From NCBI GenBank assembly GCA_017302015.1, contig JAFLEE010000022.1, positions 4,558 through 62,401 of the forward strand: a stretch of DNA of 57,844 nucleotides, read 5' to 3'. A program made the translations under genes and the position numbers. Below are positions 27,201-34,326 of the stretch, in pieces; within the stretch, counting starts at the first letter, position 1; every line of letters starts with the position of its first letter. This stretch comes from Spirochaetota bacterium. GTDB taxonomy: Bacteria > Spirochaetota > UBA12135 > COTS27 > JAFLEE01. The notes under the pieces are model-generated. The model saw only the letters and a list, made by a program, of their open reading frames with translations, was not told where the DNA came from and did not search any database.

Positions 27201-27782
27201 GCCGCCGCCGGCAAACCGGGAAGCGCCGCCTTCCGCGTCAGCCGCATCGAGATCCCCGGCGCCCGCATCGACGAGCGCCCCGGGGAACTCAATCTTTCCG
27301 CGAAATCGGCCTCCCTCAAACTCTCTTGCCAATCGGGACTCCGGATCACCGATGATCCGGTGCCCGGGGGGATCGCCCTCGAGGCCGAGGCGACGACGGC
27401 CCAGGGCGGCGGCGAGGTGAAACGCCGCACCGACAAGGTGGGCCCCCGCGGCACCTGCATTTCCCATTGGGACAAGGCCGGCCACTGGCTCATGTGGAAG
27501 TTCAAGGTGGAGACGGAAGGCGATTATTCCCTCGCCCTGCGCTATTGCGGGGATCGGAACGCCGCGCGGCGCATCACCCTCGACGGGGGGGCCCCCCTCG
27601 ACGTCACGTTCCCCTCCAGCGGCGGCCTCTCGGCCAACGCCAATGAATGGCGCCACGCCTTCGTGCTCCAGGGGAAGGATCCCCGCCCCTTCCGCCTCGC
27701 GAAGGGGGAGCACACCCTGCGCCTCGAGAACATCGACGACCAGCCGTTGAACCTGGATTACGCGTTGTGGCTCAAGCGGTGA
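24210..27782 (+). CDS. Multidomain rhamnogalacturonan lyase (PL11), secreted
   Basis: This 1190-residue protein starts with a signal peptide (SALGALLAVSSLLASGPTPA). The order is: an N-terminal beta domain (about 35-200), a CBM4/9-like carbohydrate-binding domain (about 215-360, NGSFETGDNAVSAGWGTF), and the PL11 catalytic beta-propeller (about 370-940). The propeller has YLAWRLLKTDAPDTAFNIWR, VIDLDGDGRLDFVVKTP, MHCADIDGDGRDEVVLGACV and NDVAHTTMGYIQGPTTSYCL. A beta-sandwich (about 945-1050) and a CBM35-like C-terminal domain complete it. PL11 enzymes cleave rhamnogalacturonan I of pectin by beta-elimination and use Ca2+ held by such DxDGDG loops. No other pectin gene is adjacent. Confidence 0.9.
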   Translation: MNHHPLRSSRASALGALLAVSSLLASGPTPATLEKLGLSPGANPSFTRVYANDSAPENEKGILQVETANVGGVTVFRVSFRGPFKGENALVQIYLDLDNNPATGRTGNPTYNGIDAQLAFDRGRPNINFHPGGREKVAGELRVAAEDRQLYFAAPLRLASEGGVASVRMALLCEQQDPRKAFDSVPPRGVKFPYQAPPERAAKPEAQASAGAGAPVNGSFETGDNAVSAGWGTFSRDGKVKLSFRNEAKEGKRSLEIVHEGTRDFNVENARIDVKPGGAFLLKLWAKVEEGSLSLNAYTLWKGKTVRWDSALPFPDNYAREGDGGWKEMTVIVLIPEGVDQICPRVVGTGKNRALIDDLRMLPAPEALIKGPPRPKVEGWAKSRVEERWDRGLIALKKDEGVYLAWRLLKTDAPDTAFNIWRSEGKAAPVKLNPAPHRKTTDWVDTKPVTREATYWVVPVAGGVDGIPSEKVVSGDRQGGANYLSIPMPGPIQKAGVIDLDGDGRLDFVVKTPAANFTDPCVACNYWKKSEDTYKIEARSSSGKRLWVHDMGWSIEMGIWYSPYVVWDFNGDGVPEVACKGADGDHRDATGLVGTGDEWVFILDGRSGKELTRAPWPSRQGLGEYNLFSRNQCAVAYLDGKTPALILARGTYSMMKCEAWQLRGSKLEKLWAWSSLDEGANAAQYIGQGAHNMHCADIDGDGRDEVVLGACVLDDNGRGLWSTGRGHPDHAYLGDIDPLRPGLEIYYGHEFKQASNGMCLVDAKTGALIWGLNEPSTHIHSTGFCGDIDPNFPGMECYGGESPASHTPGAPNPWNRFLYAASGELIGKHLYGDALQYFGAYWDADLQRELVTGGKLVKYPSTDAVDRIEGSVVIVADILGDWREEILTTVGNELRIYTTTIPARDRRVTLLQDPIYRNDVAHTTMGYIQGPTTSYCLDQSAVAPFRLSIAFDQAALDPGKTVTGTVRLASSGKSAETEVELATPPGLTVEPTRVKLAAAAGKPGSAAFRVSRIEIPGARIDERPGELNLSAKSASLKLSCQSGLRITDDPVPGGIALEAEATTAQGGGEVKRRTDKVGPRGTCISHWDKAGHWLMWKFKVETEGDYSLALRYCGDRNAARRITLDGGAPLDVTFPSSGGLSANANEWRHAFVLQGKDPRPFRLAKGEHTLRLENIDDQPLNLDYALWLKR

Positions 27783-27862
27783 GGGGGGCCGCCCCGGGGA
27801 ACTTCGGAATTTCCCGAAGATAGTGGATGCCCCGGAGCGGCGGCGGGAGCCCGCGCGCGGCG

Positions 27863-27871
27863 TGCTATAAT
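27863..27871 (+). promoter_or_regulatory. Extended -10 promoter of the SDR gene
   Basis: TGCTATAAT matches TGnTATAAT exactly. The predicted start near 27878 gives a 25-base leader containing AGGAG. Confidence 0.55.
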
Positions 27872-27902
27872 TTGCGAATTCTTTCCCCCCGCAGGAGTCC
27901 CC

Positions 27903-28718
27903 ATGTCATGGCTCGGTCTTGAGAAAAAAGTGATCATCGTCACCGGCGGCGGCCTCGGCATCGGCCGCGCCATCTGCGAGGCCCTCGCGGCCGAGGGCGC
28001 CCGGGTGGTCATCGCCGATTTCAACGACGAGGCCGGGGCGAAGGCCGTGGCCGAACTCAAGGCCAAGCACGGGGGCGATGCCCTCTTCGTGAAGACCAAT
28101 ATCGCCGTGCCCGCCGACGTGAAGGCCATGGTCGCCAAGGTCGTCGAGACTTTCGGCACCGTCGATATCGTCGTCAATAACGCCGGCATCAATATCCCGC
28201 GCCTCCTGGTCGACCCCGCCGGGAAAGAGGAAATGAACGAGGAATCCTGGGACCGCGTCTTCGACATCAACGTCAAGGGCATGTTCCTCGTCTCCCAAGA
28301 GGCCGGGCGCGTGATGGTGAAGAACAAGAAAGGCGTCATCCTCAACATGTCGAGTGAATCGGGCCAGGAAGGCTCCGAGGGCCAGAGCGCCTACGCGGCG
28401 AGCAAGGCCGCCAACCACAATATGACCCGTTCCTGGGCGAAGGAACTCGGCAAGCACGGGGTGCGCGTCGTCGGCCTCGCCCCCGGGATCCTCGAGGCCA
28501 CGGCGCTGCGCAGCGAGGCCTATGAGAAGGGCCTCGCCTATACCCGGGGCATCAGCGTCGAGCAACTCCGGGCCGGCTACGAGAAGGTCTCCATCCCCAT
28601 CGGTCGGCCGGGCAAACTCAGCGAAGTCGCCGATACGGTGGCCTTCCTCATCTCCGAGCGCGCCTCCTACATCCACGGCACCACGGTGAACATCTCCGGC
28701 GGCAAGAGCCGGGGCTGA
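27903..28718 (+). CDS. SDR-family dehydrogenase, sorbitol-6-phosphate 2-dehydrogenase-like
   Basis: This 271-residue cytoplasmic Rossmann enzyme has the NAD-binding TGGGLGIGR near the N-terminus, NNAG at about residue 95, and the catalytic Ser with YAASK. The C-terminal part (ILEATALRSEAYEKGLAYTR, VEQLRAGYEKVSIPIGRPGK, SYIHGTTVNISGGKSRG) follows closely the pattern I know from enterobacterial sorbitol-6-phosphate dehydrogenases, which make fructose 6-phosphate. AGGAG lies five bases before the ATG. No sorbitol PTS is next to it, so the true substrate may be another polyol phosphate. Confidence 0.85.
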   Translation: MSWLGLEKKVIIVTGGGLGIGRAICEALAAEGARVVIADFNDEAGAKAVAELKAKHGGDALFVKTNIAVPADVKAMVAKVVETFGTVDIVVNNAGINIPRLLVDPAGKEEMNEESWDRVFDINVKGMFLVSQEAGRVMVKNKKGVILNMSSESGQEGSEGQSAYAASKAANHNMTRSWAKELGKHGVRVVGLAPGILEATALRSEAYEKGLAYTRGISVEQLRAGYEKVSIPIGRPGKLSEVADTVAFLISERASYIHGTTVNISGGKSRG

Positions 28719-28759
28719 GGCCCGCAGAGCGAACCCCGGCCGAGGGCCGGGGGGGAACG

Positions 28760-28864
28760 ATGGAATCCACCCTCCTCTGGATCGCGGCCCTCATGGCCCT
28801 CGGATCCCTCTCCACCGCGTGGGTGCTCTACCGGCGGCTCTCGGCTAAAGATCGGAAAAAATAG
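28760..28864 (+). CDS. Small single-pass membrane protein, 34 residues
   Basis: An ATG at 28760 follows a purine-rich GGGGGGAA. It opens a 34-codon frame: MESTLLWIAALMALGSLSTA, then WVLYRRLSAKDRKK and a TAG stop. The peptide has one hydrophobic helix and a strongly basic C-terminus, so it would sit in the inner membrane with the C-terminus inside. It lies 41 bp after the SDR gene on the same strand. It resembles small helper subunits in build only, and no family is recognised. Confidence 0.5.
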   Translation: MESTLLWIAALMALGSLSTAWVLYRRLSAKDRKK

Positions 28865-28929
28865 GTATCGGGCAGCGGTGCCCGAGGGTCGCGCCTTCCT
28901 CGCCCATTGGGGCTCCCGCCTTCGGCGGT

Positions 28930-29403
28930 CTAGAGGTCGAAGCGGTAACGGCACTTGCGCACATCGCCCTTCTTGTAATGCTCATTGTCGGGGGGAACGT
29001 CGACGATCTCCACGAAGGTTCCCCCGGCGAGTTCGCAGGTGCGCCGGGAGGCCAGGTTTTCGGGATTGCAGGTGATCCACAGGGGGTTGATCCCCCGGGC
29101 CTTTGCCAAAGGAAGGAGCAGCCGCACGCTGCGAGCGGCGACCCGCTTCCCCCGGTGGGCCTCGTGGACGCTATAGCCGATGTGACCGGCGTAGAACCGA
29201 AGGTGCTCGCTATCGCCGAGGCGCAGGCTGATGGAGCCCAGCGCGTGCCCCTCGCTGGATTCGATGCAAAATTGCCAGGCGAGCGCCCAATGCTTTTCGG
29301 GGATCGCCGGCCAGATCTTGATGAGGCGCAGGACCAGGCCGTCCCCGATGAGTTCGCCGCTGGGGGGAGACACGGGCCCCCGCTCGGGCCGAACTTGCGT
29401 CAT
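28930..29403 (-). CDS. GNAT-family acetyltransferase
   Basis: This 157-residue protein starts at the ATG at 29403, which overlaps the upstream GT9 stop as ATGA. The frame continues upstream inside the GT9 gene, where it is not coding. The GNAT core is visible: ALGSISLRL, FYAGHIGYSVHEAHRGKRVA (acetyl-CoA loop region) and LLLPLAKARGINPLWITCNP, then NLASRRTCELAGG. It resembles the RimJ/RimL-like and 'predicted acetyltransferase' group. The acceptor is unknown; coupling to a heptosyltransferase-like enzyme might suggest a glycan, but this is inference. Confidence 0.8.
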   Translation of the reverse strand: MTQVRPERGPVSPPSGELIGDGLVLRLIKIWPAIPEKHWALAWQFCIESSEGHALGSISLRLGDSEHLRFYAGHIGYSVHEAHRGKRVAARSVRLLLPLAKARGINPLWITCNPENLASRRTCELAGGTFVEIVDVPPDNEHYKKGDVRKCRYRFDL

Positions 29404-30422
29404 TCCTGTCCGGCCACGGGCTTGCTCGGCGGGAGGAAAGATGCCGCCTCCATGCGGCGAAGCACCTCGTCGGGGGTGATCGCGTTGATATCGAAGCGGC
29501 GGCGATTTTCGCGCTTCGTTCGCGCGGCGTGGTCGCAGCCCGGATCTTCGTGGAAGATGGCGAGGGTCTTGGGCCCCATGGGCCGTGCGAGGGTCGGATT
29601 GGAGGGGCCGTAGAGGACGACCGAGGGAACCCCGACCGCCCCCGCCAGGTGCGCCAAACCGGAGATCGTACCGAGGAAAAAACGGGCGTCGCGCAGCACC
29701 GGCAATAGGCCGGGGAGCGTGCGCTCCCCCGCGAAGTTCACCCCCCCCGTTTCGCGGCGGATGGCCTCGATGGATTCCCGTTCTTCGGCGAGGCCGAGGT
29801 AGACCGGTTGGCAGCCGGTGCGGCGCTGCAATTCCCGGCAGAGCGCGATGAAATTCCGGGCGTCCCAGACCCGGTGGGCTTCCGAAGAGCAGGGGGATAC
29901 GGCTAAATAGGAACCCGCAGGGAAGGGCCCTTCGCCCGAGACCGGCAGCGTGAAGGGCTTCGGCGCCACGGGGGTCGGCAGCGCGCCGAGGAGCGCCTCG
30001 AAATTCTCGGAGTTCGGCGCGAGTTTCGAGAGCGCCGCGGTGCGGGTCAGCAGGAACCGCCGCCCGTCGGTGGGATGGCCGACGCGTACCGGGATACCGA
30101 GGAGCGCGGCGGTGGCCGCGTGGGCGAAGCCCCCCGGGAGGATGAAGGCCAGGTCGAAACGTTCCCGGCGCAGCCGCCATAGGAGCGCGAGGCGTTCTTT
30201 CGCGCCGAGTCCCCGGCGCGCGCGGAGCCCCGCGCCCCGATCCATGGCGTGGAAATGGGTGAAGCGGCCGAGGCTGGCGTAGATGGCGTGGGCGTAGGAG
30301 GGGGCGAGGAGATGGAAGGTGGCCTGCGGGTAGGCCCCCGCGAGGGCGGCCACCGCCGGCAGGCTGTCGACGCTATCGCCCAAGAGGCGGTTCCCGAAAA
30401 CGAGGATTTTCCTGAACTCCAT
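29400..30422 (-). CDS. GT9-family glycosyltransferase (heptosyltransferase-like)
   Basis: This 340-residue cytoplasmic GT-B enzyme starts with MEFRKILVFGNRLLGDSVDS, the characteristic GT9 N-terminus. Near the C-terminus FLGTISGLAHLAGAVGVPSV (G-T-x-S-G-x-x-H-L-A) and VVLYGPSNPTLARPMGPK are also typical. These enzymes usually add heptose to the LPS core. I prefer the ATG at 30422 over an in-frame TTG at 30461, because a good promoter (30433-30461) would start transcription at about 30426, downstream of the TTG. It overlaps the GNAT gene by 4 bp. Confidence 0.88.
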   Translation of the reverse strand: MEFRKILVFGNRLLGDSVDSLPAVAALAGAYPQATFHLLAPSYAHAIYASLGRFTHFHAMDRGAGLRARRGLGAKERLALLWRLRRERFDLAFILPGGFAHAATAALLGIPVRVGHPTDGRRFLLTRTAALSKLAPNSENFEALLGALPTPVAPKPFTLPVSGEGPFPAGSYLAVSPCSSEAHRVWDARNFIALCRELQRRTGCQPVYLGLAEERESIEAIRRETGGVNFAGERTLPGLLPVLRDARFFLGTISGLAHLAGAVGVPSVVLYGPSNPTLARPMGPKTLAIFHEDPGCDHAARTKRENRRRFDINAITPDEVLRRMEAASFLPPSKPVAGQE

Positions 30423-30432
30423 CGGATGGGGG

Positions 30433-30461
30433 AGGATACCCCGCCGGGCGAAAAAGTTCAA
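30433..30461 (-). promoter_or_regulatory. Promoter of the GT9-GNAT pair
   Basis: On the minus strand TTGAAC (30461-30456), a 17-base spacer and TATCCT (30438-30433) predict a start at about 30426, leaving only four bases before the ATG at 30422. Confidence 0.45.
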
Positions 30462-30512
30462 TGCGGCGGGCCGCGACGCGGACCCGCCCCGGCATGCCGC
30501 CCGGTGCGAAAG

Positions 30513-30521
30513 TGGTATAAT
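30513..30521 (+). promoter_or_regulatory. Extended -10 promoter of the methyltransferase gene
   Basis: TGGTATAAT matches TGnTATAAT exactly. The predicted start near 30528 gives a 26-base leader with GGGGAGG before the ATG at 30554. Confidence 0.55.
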
Positions 30522-30553
30522 GGTTCCTCGCCACGGGGCGGGGGAGGCGTGAT

Positions 30554-31339
30554 ATGACCCGGTTCGTCCAGGAAAAACCGATGGGGCCCGGCCTCTGGCA
30601 AAAATTCATCAATCTCATCATCAACGACCGGGCCTGGTTCCAGCGCATCATCGCCCGAAAGCGCAAAGACCTGCTCGCTTCCCGCAGCCGCGAGGAACTC
30701 AACGACAAGCTTTGGCAGATGCACAAATGGCTCATGCCGTTCTATCTCGTCAACCTTCCCGGCACGCGCAAAGATTGGAACGCGGTCAAACGCCTCGAGT
30801 TCATGAAGCTCTTCTCCCAAGGGAAGATCCTCGATGTGGGGTGCGAAGACGGCTTCTTCGTGCGCGAACTCCGGAAGGCCGGCCTCGACGCCCACGGGGT
30901 CGATAGCCTCGAGGCGGCCGTGAACCATTGCCGCAAGAAAGACCCGGGGGGCACCTATTTCTCGGGCTTCGCCGAGTCCATCAAGGTCCCGGGAGAGACC
31001 TACGACACCGCGATCCTCAGCCACGTGCTCGAGCATGTCTGGTCGCCGCCCGAGGTCCTCAAAGAGGCCGCCCGGGTGCTCAAGAAGGGCGGCCGCCTGC
31101 TGGTGGTGGTGCCCTTCGGCTACGGCAACGAGCCCAACCACCTGCGCATCTTCTCCCGGGAGACCCTGGCGGCCGCGGTGGCCCCCTGGTTCACCGTCGA
31201 AGAGCAATTCGATTTCATCGGAGACGGTTTCGGTCTCGTCGCCCGGCGCAAGACCGGCGCTTCCGCAAAATCCCGGAAACCCGCCAAGGCGGCCAAGAAG
31301 GGCGCGCCGAAGAAAACGCCCGCCAAAAAGAAGCGCTAG
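30554..31339 (+). CDS. Class I SAM-dependent methyltransferase with Lys-rich tail
   Basis: This 261-residue protein has a helical N-terminus (about 1-85). The Rossmann methyltransferase core follows: motif I KILDVGCEDGFFVRELRKAG, acidic LDAHGVDS, then TAILSHVLEHVWSPPEVLKE and VLKKGGRLLVVVPFGYGNEP. The layout fits the Methyltransf_11/23 group, often acting on lipids, quinones or glycans. The last 30 residues are an Ala/Pro/Lys tail (KKGAPKKTPAKKKR at the end), like the one on the cytidylyltransferase at 7566. Its stop is immediately followed by the stop of the convergent histidine kinase gene, with no spacer. Confidence 0.82.
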   Translation: MTRFVQEKPMGPGLWQKFINLIINDRAWFQRIIARKRKDLLASRSREELNDKLWQMHKWLMPFYLVNLPGTRKDWNAVKRLEFMKLFSQGKILDVGCEDGFFVRELRKAGLDAHGVDSLEAAVNHCRKKDPGGTYFSGFAESIKVPGETYDTAILSHVLEHVWSPPEVLKEAARVLKKGGRLLVVVPFGYGNEPNHLRIFSRETLAAAVAPWFTVEEQFDFIGDGFGLVARRKTGASAKSRKPAKAAKKGAPKKTPAKKKR

Positions 31340-34033
31340 TCAGCCGAAGCGCCCCTCTGCCGGCTTCGCGGAGGCCGCGGCCGGCGCCTCGGGGAGCGTC
31401 ACGACGAAGGTCGTGCCGACCCCTTCCATGCTCTCCACGCTCACGCTTCCGCCGTGGTTCTTCACGAGTTGGTGGCAGACGCTGAGCCCCAGTCCCGTGC
31501 CCTTGATGCCGTGGGGACCCTCCTCGCGGCCGCCCTGGGTCATGAAGAGGGGCGTGAAGAGTTTGCCGCGCACCGCCTCGCTCATGCCGACGCCGGTGTC
31601 GGAGATGCGCACCTCGAGGGTCTCGTCGAGGTCGCGCGTCGCGACGGTCAGGGTGCCCCCCCGTTTCGGGCGCATGGCGTGGCGCGCGTTGAGGATCAGG
31701 TTGAGCACGACCTGGGAGAGTTGGGTGCGGTCCATGCAGGCCGCCTTCGCGGCGTGGAAGAGGCGGGTCACCCCGACGCCCTCGAGCGCGAGGCTCTTCT
31801 CCTGGAGCGCGAGCACCTCTTCGAGGACCTCCTGGACCGGGTAGGGCGAGGTGAGTTGGGAGGAGGGGCGGGCGGACTGCATCATCCCGGTGACGATGGC
31901 GCCCCCGCGGGTGGCCTGGCGGTCGATCTCCTCGAGGCAGCGGCGCACGCGCTGGGGCAATAGTTCGGGCCCGGAGAGGAGCACCTGGGACTGGAGGCGG
32001 ACGATGGAGAGGATATTATTGAACTCGTGGGCCACACCGGCGGCGAGTTCCCCGACGGCGGCCAGCCGCGTCGTGTGGAGGACCTCGCGCTCGAGGCGCT
32101 TGCGTTCGGCGATGTCCGAGAAGTGTACGGTGAGTTTCCCCTCCCCGCTGCGGGAGAGGTGCGCATCGAAATAGGCCGAGAAGCGCTTGTCGTGGTAGGG
32201 GATCTCGAAGGATTGGGGCTTGGACGCGCCCCGGGCGACCTGGTAATGGAACTCGAGGAACGCCGTGCCGACGAGGCCCGGGAAAGCCTCTTCAATGGGG
32301 AGGCCGAGGAGGGGGCCGTGGGGCACGCCCGTGAGGCGGTCGGCCGCGGGGTTGGCGCCCGTGAGGTGCAGCCGCCCGTCGGACCCGATCTCATAGAAAT
32401 ACATCCCCAGGGTGGAGGATTCCACGATCGAGCGGAACTTCTCCTCCGACTGGATGAGCCGCTCTTCCGAGCGCTTGCGTTCGGTGATGTCGCGCATCGT
32501 CACCAGGGTGTGCTCCCCGTCGCGCAGCGCCACCGTCGTCGCCGAGACTTCCATGTCGAACTCGGTCCCGTCCCGGCGGAGCCCCCGGGTTTCGTAGAGC
32601 GGCGGGACGCCCTGGCCCGCGGCGCGGCGGGCCGCGAACTCGGCGATGCGCTCCCGCGCGACCGGGGCGATGAGCTCCAGGATCGGCCGGTCGATGAGCG
32701 CCGCCTCATCCTCGTAGCCGAAGAGGGCGACATAGGCGGGATTGGCGAAGGTGTGGCGCTGCGCGCGGCTTAGGCCGATGGCGTCCCGGGAGTGGCGCAG
32801 GATCGCGCGAAGCTTGGTCTCGCTCTCGCGCAGGGCCTCCTCGGTGCGGTGGCGGCGCAGGATCTCGAGGGCCATGAACGCCATGAAGACCAGGGCGAGG
32901 GCCACGAACACGCCCGCCGTCAAGAACTCGGTGCGGTAGCGCGCCAGGAGGTTCTCCTCGCGGTTCATCACGAGGCTGTCCTTCGGGAGGGCGGATTCGG
33001 GGATCTCGAAGCGCGCCAAGGCCCGGGCGTCGAAGAGGTCGCGTTCGGGCACCTCGGTCGAATAGGGGATTTTCGACGGCGGGGTGCCGCGCAGGATCGC
33101 CAAGACCCGCTCGGCGCCGGCCTTCCCGTGCTCGTGGCCGCTGACCACGTGGCCGCCGACCACGCCGAAACCCATACGCGAATCGTTGACCACGAAGCAG
33201 GGCACGGGGGAGCGGCGCGCGATGAGCGAGGTGCCCTCGGCCATGGAGAAATTGCGCCCCGTGCGGTCCTTGAATTGCTGGAGGAGGAGCACGAAGGCGC
33301 CCTCATCCAGGCGGGAGAGCCGCTCCAGGGCCTCCTCCATCGAGTAGTCCGCCAGGGAAAGGTGCTCGAACGTAAGCCGGTTCGTGAAGGCGGCCAGGTC
33401 GCGGGAGACCGCATGGCGGTGGGCCCGGCCCGTGGTGGTGCCGTCGGTGACGATGACGACGCTGCGGGCCTTCGGCCGCAAGGACAGGGCGAGTTCCAAG
33501 GTTTTCTTGTATTCGGTGTTTTCCCCGGTGCCCGTGAGGTCGTTGCGCCCCCGGAGCAGCTCCGGGGAGAAATCGTTGATCCCGGTGAAGACGAGGGGAA
33601 CGCCGGGGAAGAGTTCGTCGCGGGCGCGGATGAGGAAATCGAGGGCGTCGTTGTCGCAGGCAAGCACCGCGTCGAACGAGAGCCCCCGGGTGGCCTCCCG
33701 AAGGTGCGCGCGGATGCTATCCAAGTAGGCCTCGGTCGGGATGACGCGCTTGGCATCCATATGGAAGCAAGTGGTTTCCACGTTCAGGCCCGAACGCCGG
33801 AAGGCCTCCTCGATGCCGGCTTGGAGATTATCCGTCCAGAGGTTGCCATGGTGGTAGGAGTGGAGGATGAAGACCCGCCGGGATTTATCCGCCAGGGGAA
33901 AGGTTTGGGCCTGGGGCGCGGGCGAGACGGCCTCTCCCGGGGCGCGGAGGCGGAAAATCAAAAAATGGATCCCGATCACCATGACGATGATCAGGAGGAG
34001 CAGTGCGGGGATCCACGCCCGGGAACGGTTCAC
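31340..34033 (-). CDS. Sensor histidine kinase with periplasmic ABC_sub_bind domain and two PAS domains
   Basis: This 897-residue membrane protein has a GTG start. The order is: TM1 (about 8-28), a periplasmic ABC_sub_bind-like domain (about 50-340, RRVFILHSYHHGNLWTDNLQ; VLACDNDALDFLIRARDELF), TM2 (about 369-393), PAS1 (about 405-520) and PAS2 (about 530-650). A HisKA follows with the phospho-acceptor in GVAHEFNNILS (about His669), then an HATPase with NLILNARHAM (N box), ISDTGVGM (G1) and KGTGLGLSVC (G2). All kinase boxes look intact. The sensor part resembles proteins that bind small ligands. No response regulator is adjacent, so its partner is elsewhere. Confidence 0.9.
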   Translation of the reverse strand: MNRSRAWIPALLLLIIVMVIGIHFLIFRLRAPGEAVSPAPQAQTFPLADKSRRVFILHSYHHGNLWTDNLQAGIEEAFRRSGLNVETTCFHMDAKRVIPTEAYLDSIRAHLREATRGLSFDAVLACDNDALDFLIRARDELFPGVPLVFTGINDFSPELLRGRNDLTGTGENTEYKKTLELALSLRPKARSVVIVTDGTTTGRAHRHAVSRDLAAFTNRLTFEHLSLADYSMEEALERLSRLDEGAFVLLLQQFKDRTGRNFSMAEGTSLIARRSPVPCFVVNDSRMGFGVVGGHVVSGHEHGKAGAERVLAILRGTPPSKIPYSTEVPERDLFDARALARFEIPESALPKDSLVMNREENLLARYRTEFLTAGVFVALALVFMAFMALEILRRHRTEEALRESETKLRAILRHSRDAIGLSRAQRHTFANPAYVALFGYEDEAALIDRPILELIAPVARERIAEFAARRAAGQGVPPLYETRGLRRDGTEFDMEVSATTVALRDGEHTLVTMRDITERKRSEERLIQSEEKFRSIVESSTLGMYFYEIGSDGRLHLTGANPAADRLTGVPHGPLLGLPIEEAFPGLVGTAFLEFHYQVARGASKPQSFEIPYHDKRFSAYFDAHLSRSGEGKLTVHFSDIAERKRLEREVLHTTRLAAVGELAAGVAHEFNNILSIVRLQSQVLLSGPELLPQRVRRCLEEIDRQATRGGAIVTGMMQSARPSSQLTSPYPVQEVLEEVLALQEKSLALEGVGVTRLFHAAKAACMDRTQLSQVVLNLILNARHAMRPKRGGTLTVATRDLDETLEVRISDTGVGMSEAVRGKLFTPLFMTQGGREEGPHGIKGTGLGLSVCHQLVKNHGGSVSVESMEGVGTTFVVTLPEAPAAASAKPAEGRFG

Positions 34034-34163
34034 CGGGCGCTCCCGAAATATCCGTTCGTCCCTTTTTCCTCACTCATGAACGAGAGATTACATTCATGGA
34101 CCGATTCGTTCAAATTTCGGGCAGAAAGAGAATGCGCCGGATTGTCATCCTAGATTGACATCC

Positions 34164-34204
34164 ATTCGGTCGCCTATTGCGTCCTCCTGGCGCGGCGACC
34201 GAAT
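34164..34204. repeat. Inverted repeat, 11-bp arms
   Basis: ATTCGGTCGCC (34164-34174) pairs exactly with GGCGACCGAAT (34194-34204) around 19 bases. It lies about 130 bp upstream of the histidine kinase start. Confidence 0.55.
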
Positions 34205-34260
34205 AATGACTTCCAATCCTCCTGCCGGAGGGCTTATTGCCGCCTCATGCGGTACCATCC

Positions 34261-34326
34261 GGTTTGATGTCGTCCAGACATCCTGTCGGATGCGTTTGGT
34301 CGTCCGTCTTCGTCCGTCTTCAAACC
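34261..34326. repeat. Nested inverted repeat with a tandem 10-bp duplication
   Basis: GGTTTGA (34261-34267) and TCAAACC (34320-34326) bound the element. GATGTC/GACATC (34266-34282) forms an inner hairpin. CGTCCGTCTT occurs twice in tandem at 34301-34320. Confidence 0.45.
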
